Program-made: the position numbers and the translations under genes
Assembly: GCA_018240525.1 (NCBI GenBank)
Contig: JAFEFN010000005.1
Coordinates: forward strand, 208,903 to 272,902
DNA from: Pseudomonadota bacterium
GTDB lineage: Bacteria > Pseudomonadota > Gammaproteobacteria > Steroidobacterales > Steroidobacteraceae
DNA length: 64,000 nucleotides
Reading direction: 5' to 3'
The notes under the pieces: generated by a model
Seen by the model: the letters and a program-made list of their open reading frames with translations, nothing else
Database searches by the model: none
What the model was told of the DNA's origin: nothing
In this document: positions 1 through 7,759 of the stretch, one piece after another
How positions within the stretch are numbered: the stretch's first letter is position 1
Layout of the letters: each line of letters starts with the position of its first letter

Positions 1-875
1 AGGAAGTCGGCGATCCATCCGCCCGCGAACGTGCCGATGAAGCCGGTGATCACCACGATCTCGCCGAAGCTCACCGAGGCCTGCTCCATCGGGATGCCGC
101 GCACGCGCTCGAGGAAGGCCGGCATCCAGAAGGCCAGGCCGCCCAGGGCGAAGGTGTAGGCCGCATAGCCGAGCACGACGAGCATGTACGGCCCGCGCCT
201 GAGCAGGCTCCAGTACCGGGCCAGCGGGCTGTGCGCGGGCACCGCGGCGGCGGCCGGCGCCCGGTCCTGCGCGCCGCGCGGCGGATCCTTCAGCCACAGC
301 GCCGCCGCGGCCAGGAGCAGCCCCGGCGCCCCGGCGACGAAGAAGGCCGCACGCCATCCGTGCCGATGGCCGATCAGGCCCCCGAGGATGTAGCCCAGGG
401 CCGAACCCACCGGGATGGCCATGTTGAGCACCGCGTAGACACGTGCCCGGTCGGGCGCCGGGAAGAGGTCCGCGAGCATCGCCGCCGCGATCGCCACGAA
501 GGCGGCCTCGCCGATGCCCACCAGCGCGCGCGCCGCCAGCAGGTGGCCGTAGCCGTGCGCGAAGCCGGCCAGGCAGGTGGCGATGCTCCACAGTCCTACC
601 CCGAGGGCGACCGCGTGCGTGCGCGAGCGCCGGTCGCCCCAGGCGCCGAACACCGGGGCGGCGAACACGTAGACGATCATGAAGGCGGTCACCAGCCAGC
701 CGAGCTGCGCATCCGACAGCCCCATCTCGCCCTTGATCTGCTGCAGCAGCGGCGCGATGACGAAGCGGTCGAGGTAGTTCAGCAGGTTGATCGCGGTGAA
801 GACCCCCAGCGTCCACAGCGCGGCGCGGCGCGGGATGGCGCGGGGGGAATCCGGGGCGGTCGCATCCGTGGGCAC
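1..875 (-). CDS. MFS transporter, spinster-like (3' end outside window)
   Basis: This is an inner-membrane major facilitator superfamily permease; the gene runs off the left edge, so only the N-terminal 291 or so codons (roughly two thirds of a usual 430-residue MFS protein) are visible. Hydrophobic segments alternate regularly, and the loop after the second segment carries the MFS motif A, read as GAWGDRRSRTHAV. The N-terminal LNYLDRFVIAPLL resembles transporters of the spinster group, like the two complete ones at 23225 and 49509. No ATG precedes the conserved part. I chose GTG at 875, which gives VPTDATAPDSP before the first helix; the ribosome-binding site is weak, so the start is uncertain. 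Substrate unknown. Confidence 0.75.
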   Translation of the reverse strand, partial: MPTDATAPDSPRAIPRRAALWTLGVFTAINLLNYLDRFVIAPLLQQIKGEMGLSDAQLGWLVTAFMIVYVFAAPVFGAWGDRRSRTHAVALGVGLWSIATCLAGFAHGYGHLLAARALVGIGEAAFVAIAAAMLADLFPAPDRARVYAVLNMAIPVGSALGYILGGLIGHRHGWRAAFFVAGAPGLLLAAAALWLKDPPRGAQDRAPAAAAVPAHSPLARYWSLLRRGPYMLVVLGYAAYTFALGGLAFWMPAFLERVRGIPMEQASVSFGEIVVITGFIGTFAGGWIADF

Positions 876-900
876 GGACGCGACTTTACCGTGCCCGCTC

Positions 901-934
901 AGCCGGGCGCGAGCTTCAGCCGGGCGCGAGCTTC
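901..934. repeat. 17-bp perfect tandem duplication at a stop codon
   Basis: The 17-base unit agccgggcgcgagcttc occurs twice head to tail (901-917 and 918-934). It straddles the stop codon of the LytTR regulator gene that ends at 916. Because the first copy already ends in the stop, the second copy lies in the 3' untranslated stretch and does not alter the protein. It looks like a replication-slippage duplication. Confidence 0.85.
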
Positions 935-1701
935 AGCCGCTCGAAGTACTGCCGCACCGGCTCGCGGTAGCCCTCGGAGCTGGTCACCGTCGTGCCCCCG
1001 GCCACCACCAGGATGAAGTCCCCGCGCGGCGTGCGGCTGATCTGCCTGACGTGCCGGGTGTTGACCAGACAGGAGCGGCTGATGCGCAGCATCGGCTGCC
1101 CCTGGAAGGACTTCTCCGCCTGCTGCAGCGTGCTGCGGGCGTGGAAGCTGTCGCGACCGATCACGAGGCGCACGTAGTTGCGGTCGGCCTCGACCAGCTC
1201 CACCTGGCTGACCTCCAGCATGTGCAGCCGCCCACCGTTCTCACCCAGCACCCGCGGCTGCGCCTCGGCCTGGCCGCGGGCCTGGCGCTCGAGCTGCTCC
1301 AGCAGGCTCGCCAGCGCTCCCTGCCGGTCGAAGCTGCCGGCGGACTCGTGGCGGCGCCGCACGCGCGCGAGCATGGCCTTGAAGCGCGCATCGTCAAAGG
1401 GCTTGAGCAGGTAGTCGACCGCGCTCACCTCGAAGGCCTCGAGCGCGTAGTGGTCGTAGGCGGTGACGAACACGATGAGCGGCAGCATGGCCGGGTCGAG
1501 CGAGCGTGCCAGCTCCATGCCGGTCATCGAGTCCATCTGGATGTCCAGAAACAGCAGCTGCGGCGGCCGCTGCCGGATGGCCGCGAGCGCGGCGCGCGGG
1601 TCGCCATATTCGCCGACCACCTGCAGGTCAGGCTCGCGCGCGCAGCACTCGCGCACGCTGCGCCGCGCCGCCGGCTCGTCATCGACAATCATCACGTCCA
1701 T
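916..1701 (-). CDS. LytTR-family DNA-binding response regulator
   Basis: This is a two-component response regulator of 261 residues. The receiver domain fills about residues 1-125: acidic cluster in MDVMIVDDEPAARRS, phosphoacceptor Asp in LLFLDIQMDSMTG, and conserved Lys in YLLKPFDD. A linker is followed by a LytTR DNA-binding domain (about 155-258), recognisable by VELVEADRNYVRLVI and the ISRSCLVNTRHV strand. The ATG at 1701 overlaps the last base of the upstream kinase stop codon (TGATG), so the two are translationally coupled; longer readings have no domain content. It presumably answers to the adjacent LytS-like kinase. Target genes are unknown; the nearby divergent UrrA-like gene is one candidate by position only. 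Confidence 0.9.
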   Translation of the reverse strand: MDVMIVDDEPAARRSVRECCAREPDLQVVGEYGDPRAALAAIRQRPPQLLFLDIQMDSMTGMELARSLDPAMLPLIVFVTAYDHYALEAFEVSAVDYLLKPFDDARFKAMLARVRRRHESAGSFDRQGALASLLEQLERQARGQAEAQPRVLGENGGRLHMLEVSQVELVEADRNYVRLVIGRDSFHARSTLQQAEKSFQGQPMLRISRSCLVNTRHVRQISRTPRGDFILVVAGGTTVTSSEGYREPVRQYFERLKLAPG

Positions 1702-2921
1702 CACGGGGCGGACTCCGCCCGCGCCGGTTCCGGTCCGTCGCGCAAGAGCGGCATGCTGATCCGCGCCACCCACAGCTGGGTACCCTCCGGCGCGGCGCTG
1801 AAACGGGCGCGCTCGCCGAACTGCACCTGCAGCCGCTCGCGCACGTTGTGCAGGCCGATCCCCGCCGCCCCCGGCTCGCGGCCGGCAGCGATGGTGTTGC
1901 TGACCCGCAGCAGCAGGCTCTCTCCGGCCACCTCGTATTCCACGCGGATGATCACCGCCCCCTCGTGGCCGGCCAGGCCGTGCACCACCGCGTTCTCGAC
2001 CAGCGGCTGCAGGATCAGGCTCGGCACCCACAGCGCGGGCACCCCGCCGCGCGGGGGCACGATGACGGTGAGCCGGTCGGCGAAGCGCTTCTGCTGCAGC
2101 TCCAGGTAGAGCGTGACGAACTGCAGCTCGTCGGCCAGCCGCGAGAACTCGCGCTCGCCGGCCGTGAGCAGCCGTCGCAGCAGGTCACCGAGCTGCACGA
2201 CCATCGTCTGAGCGGCCGGCGGGTCCCAGGCAATCTGCCCGCGGATGGTGTGCAGCAGGTTGAACAGGGTGTGCGGGGACAGCTGCATGCGCAGCGTCGC
2301 CAGGTGCGCCTGCGTGAGCGCCCGTTCCAGCGCGCTCGAGCGCAGCTGCGCATCGCGCAGCTGCCGGAAGACCGCAACCCCGGTGACCAGGGCCAGCCCG
2401 AAGCAATAGGTCACCAGAGAGTTGGTGGCGCTGGCCAGCCAGATCGGGATCTCCGGTCCGGACATGAAGTCGCTCCACCCGGACATGTCGTGCATGTGCG
2501 GGCCGCCGGTGCCGAACCAGAGCGACGCCAGATGCTCGCACCCGGCCAGCGTCGGCGCGGGCAGCGCGGCGAACAGCACCGCGAGCCCGAGCTGGATCGG
2601 CAGTGCGCGCCACAGCGGCGACCAGCCGGTGCGCAGCGCGCGCCACATGCACAGGATGAACACGGGGTACAGGAACAGGTGCTGCAGCAGGCGCGCCTCG
2701 GTCGGCGCGAAGATGTGCTCGACCTTCATCGCCGACAGGCTCGCCTGCATGTTGTTGGCATACAGCAGGTTGGAAAGGGCCACGTAGGCCCAGAAGCCGG
2801 TCAGGATCCACAGGTACGGGCGGAAGCGCTCCGGTGCGCCCGCCACGCGCGACTGCGCGCTGCTGCTCGCGACCAGCTCCATCAGTCCCGGCCGATCCTG
2901 CTCCAGGGGCGTGGAACTCAT
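1701..2921 (-). CDS. LytS-type sensor histidine kinase
   Basis: This is a membrane histidine kinase of 406 residues from the HisKA-less 5TM/LytS group (His_kinase plus HATPase_c). The N-terminal half has about four membrane helices (for example WILTGFWAYVALSNLLY and IQLGLAVLFAALPAP). A periplasmic or loop segment rich in His and Met follows (GGPHMHDMSGWSDFM). The phosphoacceptor region is MQLSPHTLFNLLHTIRG, and the ATP-binding N-box is SLILQPLVENAVVHGL, followed by glycine-rich GAAGIGLHNVRERL. It is translationally coupled to the LytTR regulator downstream. The signal it detects is not known; the HMHDM loop could bind a metal, which is inference only. Confidence 0.9.
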   Translation of the reverse strand: MSSTPLEQDRPGLMELVASSSAQSRVAGAPERFRPYLWILTGFWAYVALSNLLYANNMQASLSAMKVEHIFAPTEARLLQHLFLYPVFILCMWRALRTGWSPLWRALPIQLGLAVLFAALPAPTLAGCEHLASLWFGTGGPHMHDMSGWSDFMSGPEIPIWLASATNSLVTYCFGLALVTGVAVFRQLRDAQLRSSALERALTQAHLATLRMQLSPHTLFNLLHTIRGQIAWDPPAAQTMVVQLGDLLRRLLTAGEREFSRLADELQFVTLYLELQQKRFADRLTVIVPPRGGVPALWVPSLILQPLVENAVVHGLAGHEGAVIIRVEYEVAGESLLLRVSNTIAAGREPGAAGIGLHNVRERLQVQFGERARFSAAPEGTQLWVARISMPLLRDGPEPARAESAP

Positions 2922-3277
2922 GCCTGTACCGGCTCCTCTTGCTTGCGGGCCTCAGCGGGCCCGGGAACGCTAGCCTACCCTCACTGCGAGCGCATCGCGC
3001 GCCCACCCGCGCGCGTGCAGGGACGGACCCGTCGTCCGCCGGGACGAGTGCGCTCGCGTGCGCGCAGTCGGCCGCAGGGCCCGCCTCATGCGCACGCAAC
3101 CCGCACCCGGCATGCACCCGCAGGTGCACACGCCGCGCGGGAACGCGCCGGTACGAACACGTCGGGCGCAGGGATCAGTCCGCCCTCCATCGCCTTCGCA
3201 GGCGCTGCCGCCGGGTATCTCATACGCACACCACGCAGATGCGTGTCCTGACCCACCACCGACCGGAGAGAGTGCAC
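2922..3277. other. Intergenic region between divergent kinase and UrrA-like genes
   Basis: This 356-base divergent region has no convincing ORF with its own ribosome-binding site. It must hold the promoters of the kinase operon (leftward) and the UrrA-like gene (rightward), but I cannot point to a strong -35/-10 pair; the sequence is uniformly GC-rich. A good Shine-Dalgarno tract (ggagagag) lies just before the ATG at 3278. Confidence 0.4.
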
Positions 3278-3652
3278 ATGAAAACCCTGAACGTGATTCC
3301 GAGCCGCGCTGCCCTGTATGCCTTCCTCAGCGCCTGCGTCATCGTGAGCGCCGGTGCTGCCGCGCACGCCGGCGAAGCCTGCGCAGTTGCCGCACCGGCC
3401 CCGCATGCCGCCGGCACCGCGGTGACCGTACGCTTCGCGGACCTGGACGTGTCCACGCGCGACGGGGCCAGCGCCCTGTATGGCCGCATCACCCACGCGG
3501 CCCGCCAGGTCTGCGACAACGGTGACATCCGTGACCTGACGGCACGCGCGGCCGCGGCCAGCTGCGAGCGCGAGGCGGTGGCGCAGGCGGTACACACGGT
3601 CCACAGCCCCCAGCTGGCCGCGCTCATCGACGCGAAGCCGCCGCAGGGTTGA
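3278..3652 (+). CDS. UrrA-like secreted protein
   Basis: This is a small exported protein of 124 residues. It starts with a Sec signal peptide (MKTLNVIPSRAALYAFLSAC, cleavage probably after AHA). The mature part carries VRFADLDVSTRDGASALYGR, then ITHAARQVC, and a second Cys in AAASCEREAVAQAV. This pattern, a strand followed by a helix with paired cysteines, is that of the UrrA family found in sphingomonads and some gammaproteobacteria, whose function is not established. The two mature cysteines probably form a disulfide in the periplasm. The start at 3278 is supported by a strong ribosome-binding site; upstream readings in the same frame lack one. Confidence 0.7.
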   Translation: MKTLNVIPSRAALYAFLSACVIVSAGAAAHAGEACAVAAPAPHAAGTAVTVRFADLDVSTRDGASALYGRITHAARQVCDNGDIRDLTARAAAASCEREAVAQAVHTVHSPQLAALIDAKPPQG

Positions 3653-3681
3653 GGGGATGACGCTTGAGGCTGGGTGGGTGC

Positions 3682-3700
3682 CCGGGTGGCATCCACCCGG
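3682..3700. terminator. Hairpin between convergent genes
   Basis: A perfect 8-bp stem, ccgggtgg / ccacccgg with a 3-base loop (cat), lies between the stop codons of the UrrA-like gene (plus) and the aldo/keto reductase gene (minus). There is no T-run on either side, so it is not a classical intrinsic terminator, but its position suggests a role at the ends of both transcripts. Confidence 0.45.
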
Positions 3701-3710
3701 CCCTCGGAGG

Positions 3711-4673
3711 CTAACCGATGGTGGCCAGCTCCGCGGGCGTCAGCTGCATCGCCGCCGCCGCGAGGTTCTCCTGCAGGTGTCCGACGGAAGAGGTGCCGGG
3801 AATCGGCAGCATGGCCGGCGACTTGGCCAGCAGCCACGCGAGCGCCACCTGGAACACGCTGACCCCGCGCGCCTGCGCCACCGCCTCCACGCCGCGGCCG
3901 GGCTCGTCCTTCTCCAGCCGTGACGCCGAGCCGCTCGCGATCGGCGCCCACGGGATGAACGCCAGCTTTTGAGCCGTGCAGGCATCGAGCACGTCCTGCG
4001 ACCGGCGGTCCGAGGCGTTGTAGCGGTTCTGCACCGACACCACCGGGACGATGCGCTGCGCCCGCGCGAGCTCGTCCACCTTGAAGTTGGATACCCCGAT
4101 GTGGCGTATCTTGCCTTCCTTCTGCAGGCGCGCGAGCTCACCCACGGACTCCTCGAGCGGTACCCTCGAGTCGATGGCGTGCAACTGGTACAGATCGATG
4201 CGCTGCAGGCGCAGCCGCTTGAGGCTCCCCTCGCAGGCCGCGCGCAGGTGCTCCGGACGCCCGTCGGGCACCCAGCTGTTGGGCCCCGGGCGCGTCAGGC
4301 CGCCCTTGGTGGCGATGATCAGGCCGCGCGGGTACGGATACAGCGTGGAGGCGATGAGCTCCTCGTCCACGTTCGGGCCGTAGGCATCGGCGGTATCGAT
4401 GAAGTTCACGCCGAGCTCGAGCGCGCGCAGCAGCACGCGCCTGGCCTCGGCCGGGTCCTTCGCCTCGCCCCAGATGCCATCACCGGTGAGCCGCATCGCG
4501 CCAAAGCCCATGCGGTTGACGGTGAGGTCGCCGCCCAGGCTGATCGTGCCCGCCGCCGCAGCCGGTGCCGCCGGCGTGGCGGACCGCGCCGGCGCGCGTG
4601 GAGTCAGAAGAGAGGCCATGCCAGCGATACCCCCCGCGAGAACCTGCCTGCGCGTCACGTCCGCGATCTTCAT
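3711..4673 (-). CDS. Tat-exported aldo/keto reductase
   Basis: This is an NADP-dependent aldo/keto reductase of 320 residues with an N-terminal twin-arginine-type leader (VTRRQVLAGGIAGMASL) and an Ala/Pro-rich spacer, so it may act in the periplasm. The catalytic tetrad is complete: Asp and Tyr in FIDTADAYGP, Lys in IIATKGGL, and His in YQLHAIDS. The nucleotide-binding end shows VSVQNRYNASDR and LPIPGTSSVGHLQENL. It belongs to the yakC/PLP-reductase-like branch of AKR proteins. Substrate unknown. It converges with the UrrA-like gene and lies in the same direction as the outer-membrane protein gene upstream, 9 bases away, so they may be co-transcribed. Confidence 0.88.
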   Translation of the reverse strand: MKIADVTRRQVLAGGIAGMASLLTPRAPARSATPAAPAAAAGTISLGGDLTVNRMGFGAMRLTGDGIWGEAKDPAEARRVLLRALELGVNFIDTADAYGPNVDEELIASTLYPYPRGLIIATKGGLTRPGPNSWVPDGRPEHLRAACEGSLKRLRLQRIDLYQLHAIDSRVPLEESVGELARLQKEGKIRHIGVSNFKVDELARAQRIVPVVSVQNRYNASDRRSQDVLDACTAQKLAFIPWAPIASGSASRLEKDEPGRGVEAVAQARGVSVFQVALAWLLAKSPAMLPIPGTSSVGHLQENLAAAAMQLTPAELATIG

Positions 4674-4682
4674 GCGCCGATC

Positions 4683-5924
4683 CTACAGCCGCGCCCGCGC
4701 GAACACCATGAACGAGGTCGGGTGCGCCCCGTAGCTCGCATCCAGCGCGGACGGGTACGCGTAGCCGCTCAGCAGCGCACCGATGCCGAAGCGGATGCCG
4801 GCAAAGCGGGCGACATCGTAGACCCCGCCGATCGAGAGCTTCTGGATGTTGAAGGTGCGCCCGTAGAGCGGCTCATCGGGCAGGAACAGCTCGTCCTTGG
4901 CGGTGTGCTCGTACCGGGCGAACACGGTCAGCGAGGCCGTCACCGCCGCGGCAGACTCCAGCAGCCACGCGTCGCTGGCCTCCCCTGACGAGGGATCGTT
5001 GCGGCCGAAGGCAAGCGTGGTCTGCCACCAGCGCGCCACGGGTGCGTTGTAGCTGGCCGAGAAGGTGGTCCGGCGCACGCTGACCTCGGGCTCGAGCTGC
5101 TCCGGGCTCGCGAGGCGCCCGAAGCTCCCCTGCAGCGACCACGCCGGCGATGGATTCCAGGACAGCCGCACCGCATAGGAGTCCAGTGCCCGCACTTCGA
5201 TGTTGTAGCGGTTCTCGTCCGGCTCGCGCCCGTTGAAGGCGGACGCCTCGAGCTTGAGGCCCCCCAGGACGTAGCCGGCGGTGAGCACGCCCCAGCTGAT
5301 GTGCGTGGAATCCAGCCAGTGATGTGAGAGCGGCGCCTCCGGGTTGTCCATTCCCGAGAACCGGTGCATGAAGGCGTTCGGGCCCAGCGCCGGCTCCCCC
5401 GGCAGTCCCGCATAAACGAAAGCCGAACTGTCGGCCCCGAGGTTGCGGCTGTAGGTCAGTGCCGCTTCCATCAGCAGGTCATGCGGGTGCTGCCGGTCGA
5501 TGAGCGGATCGGTGCCATTGGCGGTCTCACCGGTCTGGAACAGCAAGGGGTAGCCGCTCTTGCCCATGAGTGGATCGGCCGAGACCATGAGCCGGGCACC
5601 GAAGGCGCCGTCCTCGAGCTCGCGCCGGGCCATGAGCATCAGCATGCTGGTCGAGAAGTTCTCGGTGGCACCGCGCGGCCCGCCCTGGTCGTCGTGGACG
5701 GCAGTGAGGTAGCCGTGCTCCATGGTCATCCACGCCTCGCCCATCTGGTGCGCGCCGTCCATCGGCGTGCTGTCCGGCTGCCAGCTGGTGCCGGAGCCCT
5801 CGCGCGTCATCGGGTAGCTGCCGTACAGCCCCGCCATCGGCATCGCCATGGCAGTCTGAGCAGCCTCCTGTGCGCCCGCCAGCGGTGCGGCGCCTGCGAG
5901 CAGAGCGATCAGTATGTACCGCAA
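4683..5924 (-). CDS. Predicted outer-membrane beta-barrel protein
   Basis: This is a secreted protein of about 413 residues, very probably an outer-membrane beta-barrel, since alternating aromatic strands continue to a C-terminal SFMVFARARL. A Met/His-rich N-terminal stretch (AMAMPMAGLYGSYPMTREG) is followed by conserved segments GEAWMTMEHGYL, GYPLLFQTGETANG and LIDRQHPHDLLMEAALTYS. From memory, such proteins are conserved and often sit near copper-handling genes; no such genes are visible here, so that link is weak. No ATG precedes the signal peptide. I chose TTG at 5924, which gives MRYILIALLAGAAPLAGAQ, a clean signal peptide. The frame stays open further upstream but that part looks non-coding. 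Confidence 0.6.
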   Translation of the reverse strand: MRYILIALLAGAAPLAGAQEAAQTAMAMPMAGLYGSYPMTREGSGTSWQPDSTPMDGAHQMGEAWMTMEHGYLTAVHDDQGGPRGATENFSTSMLMLMARRELEDGAFGARLMVSADPLMGKSGYPLLFQTGETANGTDPLIDRQHPHDLLMEAALTYSRNLGADSSAFVYAGLPGEPALGPNAFMHRFSGMDNPEAPLSHHWLDSTHISWGVLTAGYVLGGLKLEASAFNGREPDENRYNIEVRALDSYAVRLSWNPSPAWSLQGSFGRLASPEQLEPEVSVRRTTFSASYNAPVARWWQTTLAFGRNDPSSGEASDAWLLESAAAVTASLTVFARYEHTAKDELFLPDEPLYGRTFNIQKLSIGGVYDVARFAGIRFGIGALLSGYAYPSALDASYGAHPTSFMVFARARL

Positions 5925-6144
5925 GAAACAGCCTGCGCTTGACGTGATAACTTTCTGATTATACGGGGATCGCGAAGCCGCGGGCGGGCAATGCGTCCCA
6001 CCCTGCGCGCACCGCCGCGACACGGCAGCCGCCGTGCTGTGCTTTCGAACGCGCACGAACACGCCTTGGTAAGATCCGGCACCGCCCCGGCGCTTGCTTG
6101 CCTTGGGACCGGCGCGCCGCATCTTTCGTGGAGGACGACTGCAG

Positions 6145-6606
6145 GTGGATCAGATCATTCCGCTCCCCGACCTGGTGAAGCACGTCGGCGAGGAAGTCGG
6201 CGTCTCCTCCTGGATCACGCTCGACCAGGCGCGCATCCAGGAGTTCGCTCACTGCACCGGGGACCACCAGTGGATCCACGTCGACCCTGAGCGCGCCGCC
6301 CGCGAGAGTCCCTTCGGCGGCGCCATCGCGCACGGCTTCCTGACGCTCTCGCTCATCGCACCCACGGCCTTCGAGCTGCTGGTCGCCCGGGTCTCGCCGA
6401 GCTCCGTCGTCAACTACGGGCTCGATGATGTGCGCTTCGTCACCCCGGTCCGGGCCGGGCAGCGCGTGCGCAACCACATCACGCTCGAATCGGTGAAGGC
6501 ACGCGGGGGTGGGCGCTACTTCGTCACCACCGGCAACAGCTTCGAGATCGAGGGCGAGAAGCGCCCGGCGCTCACCGCCAGCGCCCTCGCCATCTTCATC
6601 GCCTGA
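6145..6606 (+). CDS. MaoC-family (R)-enoyl-CoA hydratase-like protein
   Basis: This is a hot-dog-fold hydratase of 153 residues. The diagnostic active-site segment is FAHCTGDHQWIHVDPERA, with the Asp-His pair that activates water for hydration of trans-2-enoyl-CoA to (R)-3-hydroxyacyl-CoA; PFGGAIAHGFLTLSL follows as expected. The single-domain length fits the NodN/PhaJ-like branch. I chose GTG at 6145 because GGAGGA lies 9 bases upstream; an earlier in-frame ATG (6094) lacks a site and adds non-conserved residues. It stands alone, converging with the LysR regulator gene, so its pathway (fatty acid or polyhydroxyalkanoate related) is inferred from the family only. Confidence 0.87.
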   Translation: MDQIIPLPDLVKHVGEEVGVSSWITLDQARIQEFAHCTGDHQWIHVDPERAARESPFGGAIAHGFLTLSLIAPTAFELLVARVSPSSVVNYGLDDVRFVTPVRAGQRVRNHITLESVKARGGGRYFVTTGNSFEIEGEKRPALTASALAIFIA

Positions 6607-6615
6607 GCGGAGCGC

Positions 6616-7581
6616 CTACTCGTTCGAGACCGCCAGCTGCACGGCCGGGGCCGGTGTCGCGGCCTCGCGCGGCCCGAAGCGCCGGATGAGCCAGGAGCGG
6701 AACAGCGAGATGGCGGTGTCCGACAGGCCCTCCGGGTGGGTGGTCAGGTAGTAGCCGTAGCCATCGTCCAGGGTCGCGGGGAAGGGCTTCACCAGCCGGC
6801 CCGCGTTGATGTGTTCCGCAAACAGGTTGGTATCGACCAGCGCGATGCCCTGGCCGCTCAGCGCGTACTGCACGGCCAGCACGGCGGTGTCGAACACCAG
6901 GCCGCGCTCGATGTTGACGCCCTTCAGTCCCTCCTGGCGCGCCAGCTGCGTCCACACGTGATGGCGCGGCAGGTCGGCGATGCGCACGTGCACGATCTCG
7001 TTCGCCTCGATGAAGCTGGCCAGGTCCTTGCCGCGGTGGCTGGCGGCGATGTTGGGATGGCACAGGATGCTCAGGCGCACGGGCCAGAGCAGGTCGGACA
7101 CCAGGTCCGTGACCGTGGGCTTCGAGTACACCACCGCCACGTCGACGTCGCCGAGCGGCGGCCCGACCCCATAGGGGCTGATGAGGTCGATGTCCACCCC
7201 GGCGCTGTCGCGCCGGAAGTCCTGCAGGATCGGCACGGCCAGCTGCACCGCGAAGCTCGGGGGCATCTGCACGCGCAGCGTGCGCTGCAGGGGCGCCCCT
7301 TCGTTGCGGATGTCGTCGAGGGCGTATTCCAGGCGGTCGAAGGACTTGGCGACCGCCGGCAGCAGGTGCTGCCCGGCCTTGGTGAGGGTGAGTGCATGCG
7401 GTCGGCGGTCGAACAGCTGCACGCCGGTCAGCCGCTCGAGCGCGATGACGTGGCGCGACAACGCGCTCTGCGAGATCAGCAGTGCGTTGGCGGCGGCCGT
7501 GAAGCTGCCGTGCTTGGCGACGCCCTCGAATGCACGCAGCGCATTCAGCGGCAGCCAGCGGCGGTCCGTGGTCTTCTGCAT
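6616..7581 (-). CDS. LysR-family transcriptional regulator
   Basis: This 321-residue protein has a LysR-type winged helix-turn-helix at residues 10-70 (LNALRAFEGVAKHGSFTAAA, then SQSALSRHVIALERLTG) and a periplasmic-binding-like effector domain in the rest. The N-terminal WLPLNALRAFEGVAKHGSFT pattern is like GcvA-type regulators. It is divergent from the enolase-superfamily gene at 7760, the classic arrangement in which a LysR protein controls its neighbour in response to a pathway metabolite. Start: ATG at 7581, the only one before the DNA-binding helix. Confidence 0.93.
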   Translation of the reverse strand: MQKTTDRRWLPLNALRAFEGVAKHGSFTAAANALLISQSALSRHVIALERLTGVQLFDRRPHALTLTKAGQHLLPAVAKSFDRLEYALDDIRNEGAPLQRTLRVQMPPSFAVQLAVPILQDFRRDSAGVDIDLISPYGVGPPLGDVDVAVVYSKPTVTDLVSDLLWPVRLSILCHPNIAASHRGKDLASFIEANEIVHVRIADLPRHHVWTQLARQEGLKGVNIERGLVFDTAVLAVQYALSGQGIALVDTNLFAEHINAGRLVKPFPATLDDGYGYYLTTHPEGLSDTAISLFRSWLIRRFGPREAATPAPAVQLAVSNE

Positions 7582-7670
7582 GGGATCGATCCTTCGGCCA
7601 CGCGACGGGCCGTCGCTGCCGATACTGACCTACTCGGCGTTCCTGCGCCACGTGTGGCCGCCGCCAATGC

Positions 7671-7700
7671 CTTTTTTCTATGTTGTTAGTGAATTTCTAG
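7671..7700. promoter_or_regulatory. AT-rich tract in LysR/enolase-superfamily divergent promoter region
   Basis: In the 178-base divergent region, bases 7671-7700 are unusually AT-rich for this window (cttttttctatgttgttagt onward). They contain a cta...tag inverted pattern of the loose T-N11-A type bound by LysR proteins. It is a candidate operator and promoter for the gene at 7760, about 60-90 bases upstream of its ATG. Inference from position and composition only. Confidence 0.3.
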
Positions 7701-7759
7701 GCTTTCGGCACCTGCCGGAGTGTGGAACGCTCCAGCCCCCATCCTGGACGGCAGGCGCC

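Noticed and set aside
3278..3652. UrrA-like protein as a toxin or antitoxin
   Set aside because: The clear Sec signal and paired cysteines point to an ordinary periplasmic protein, and no partner gene lies beside it.
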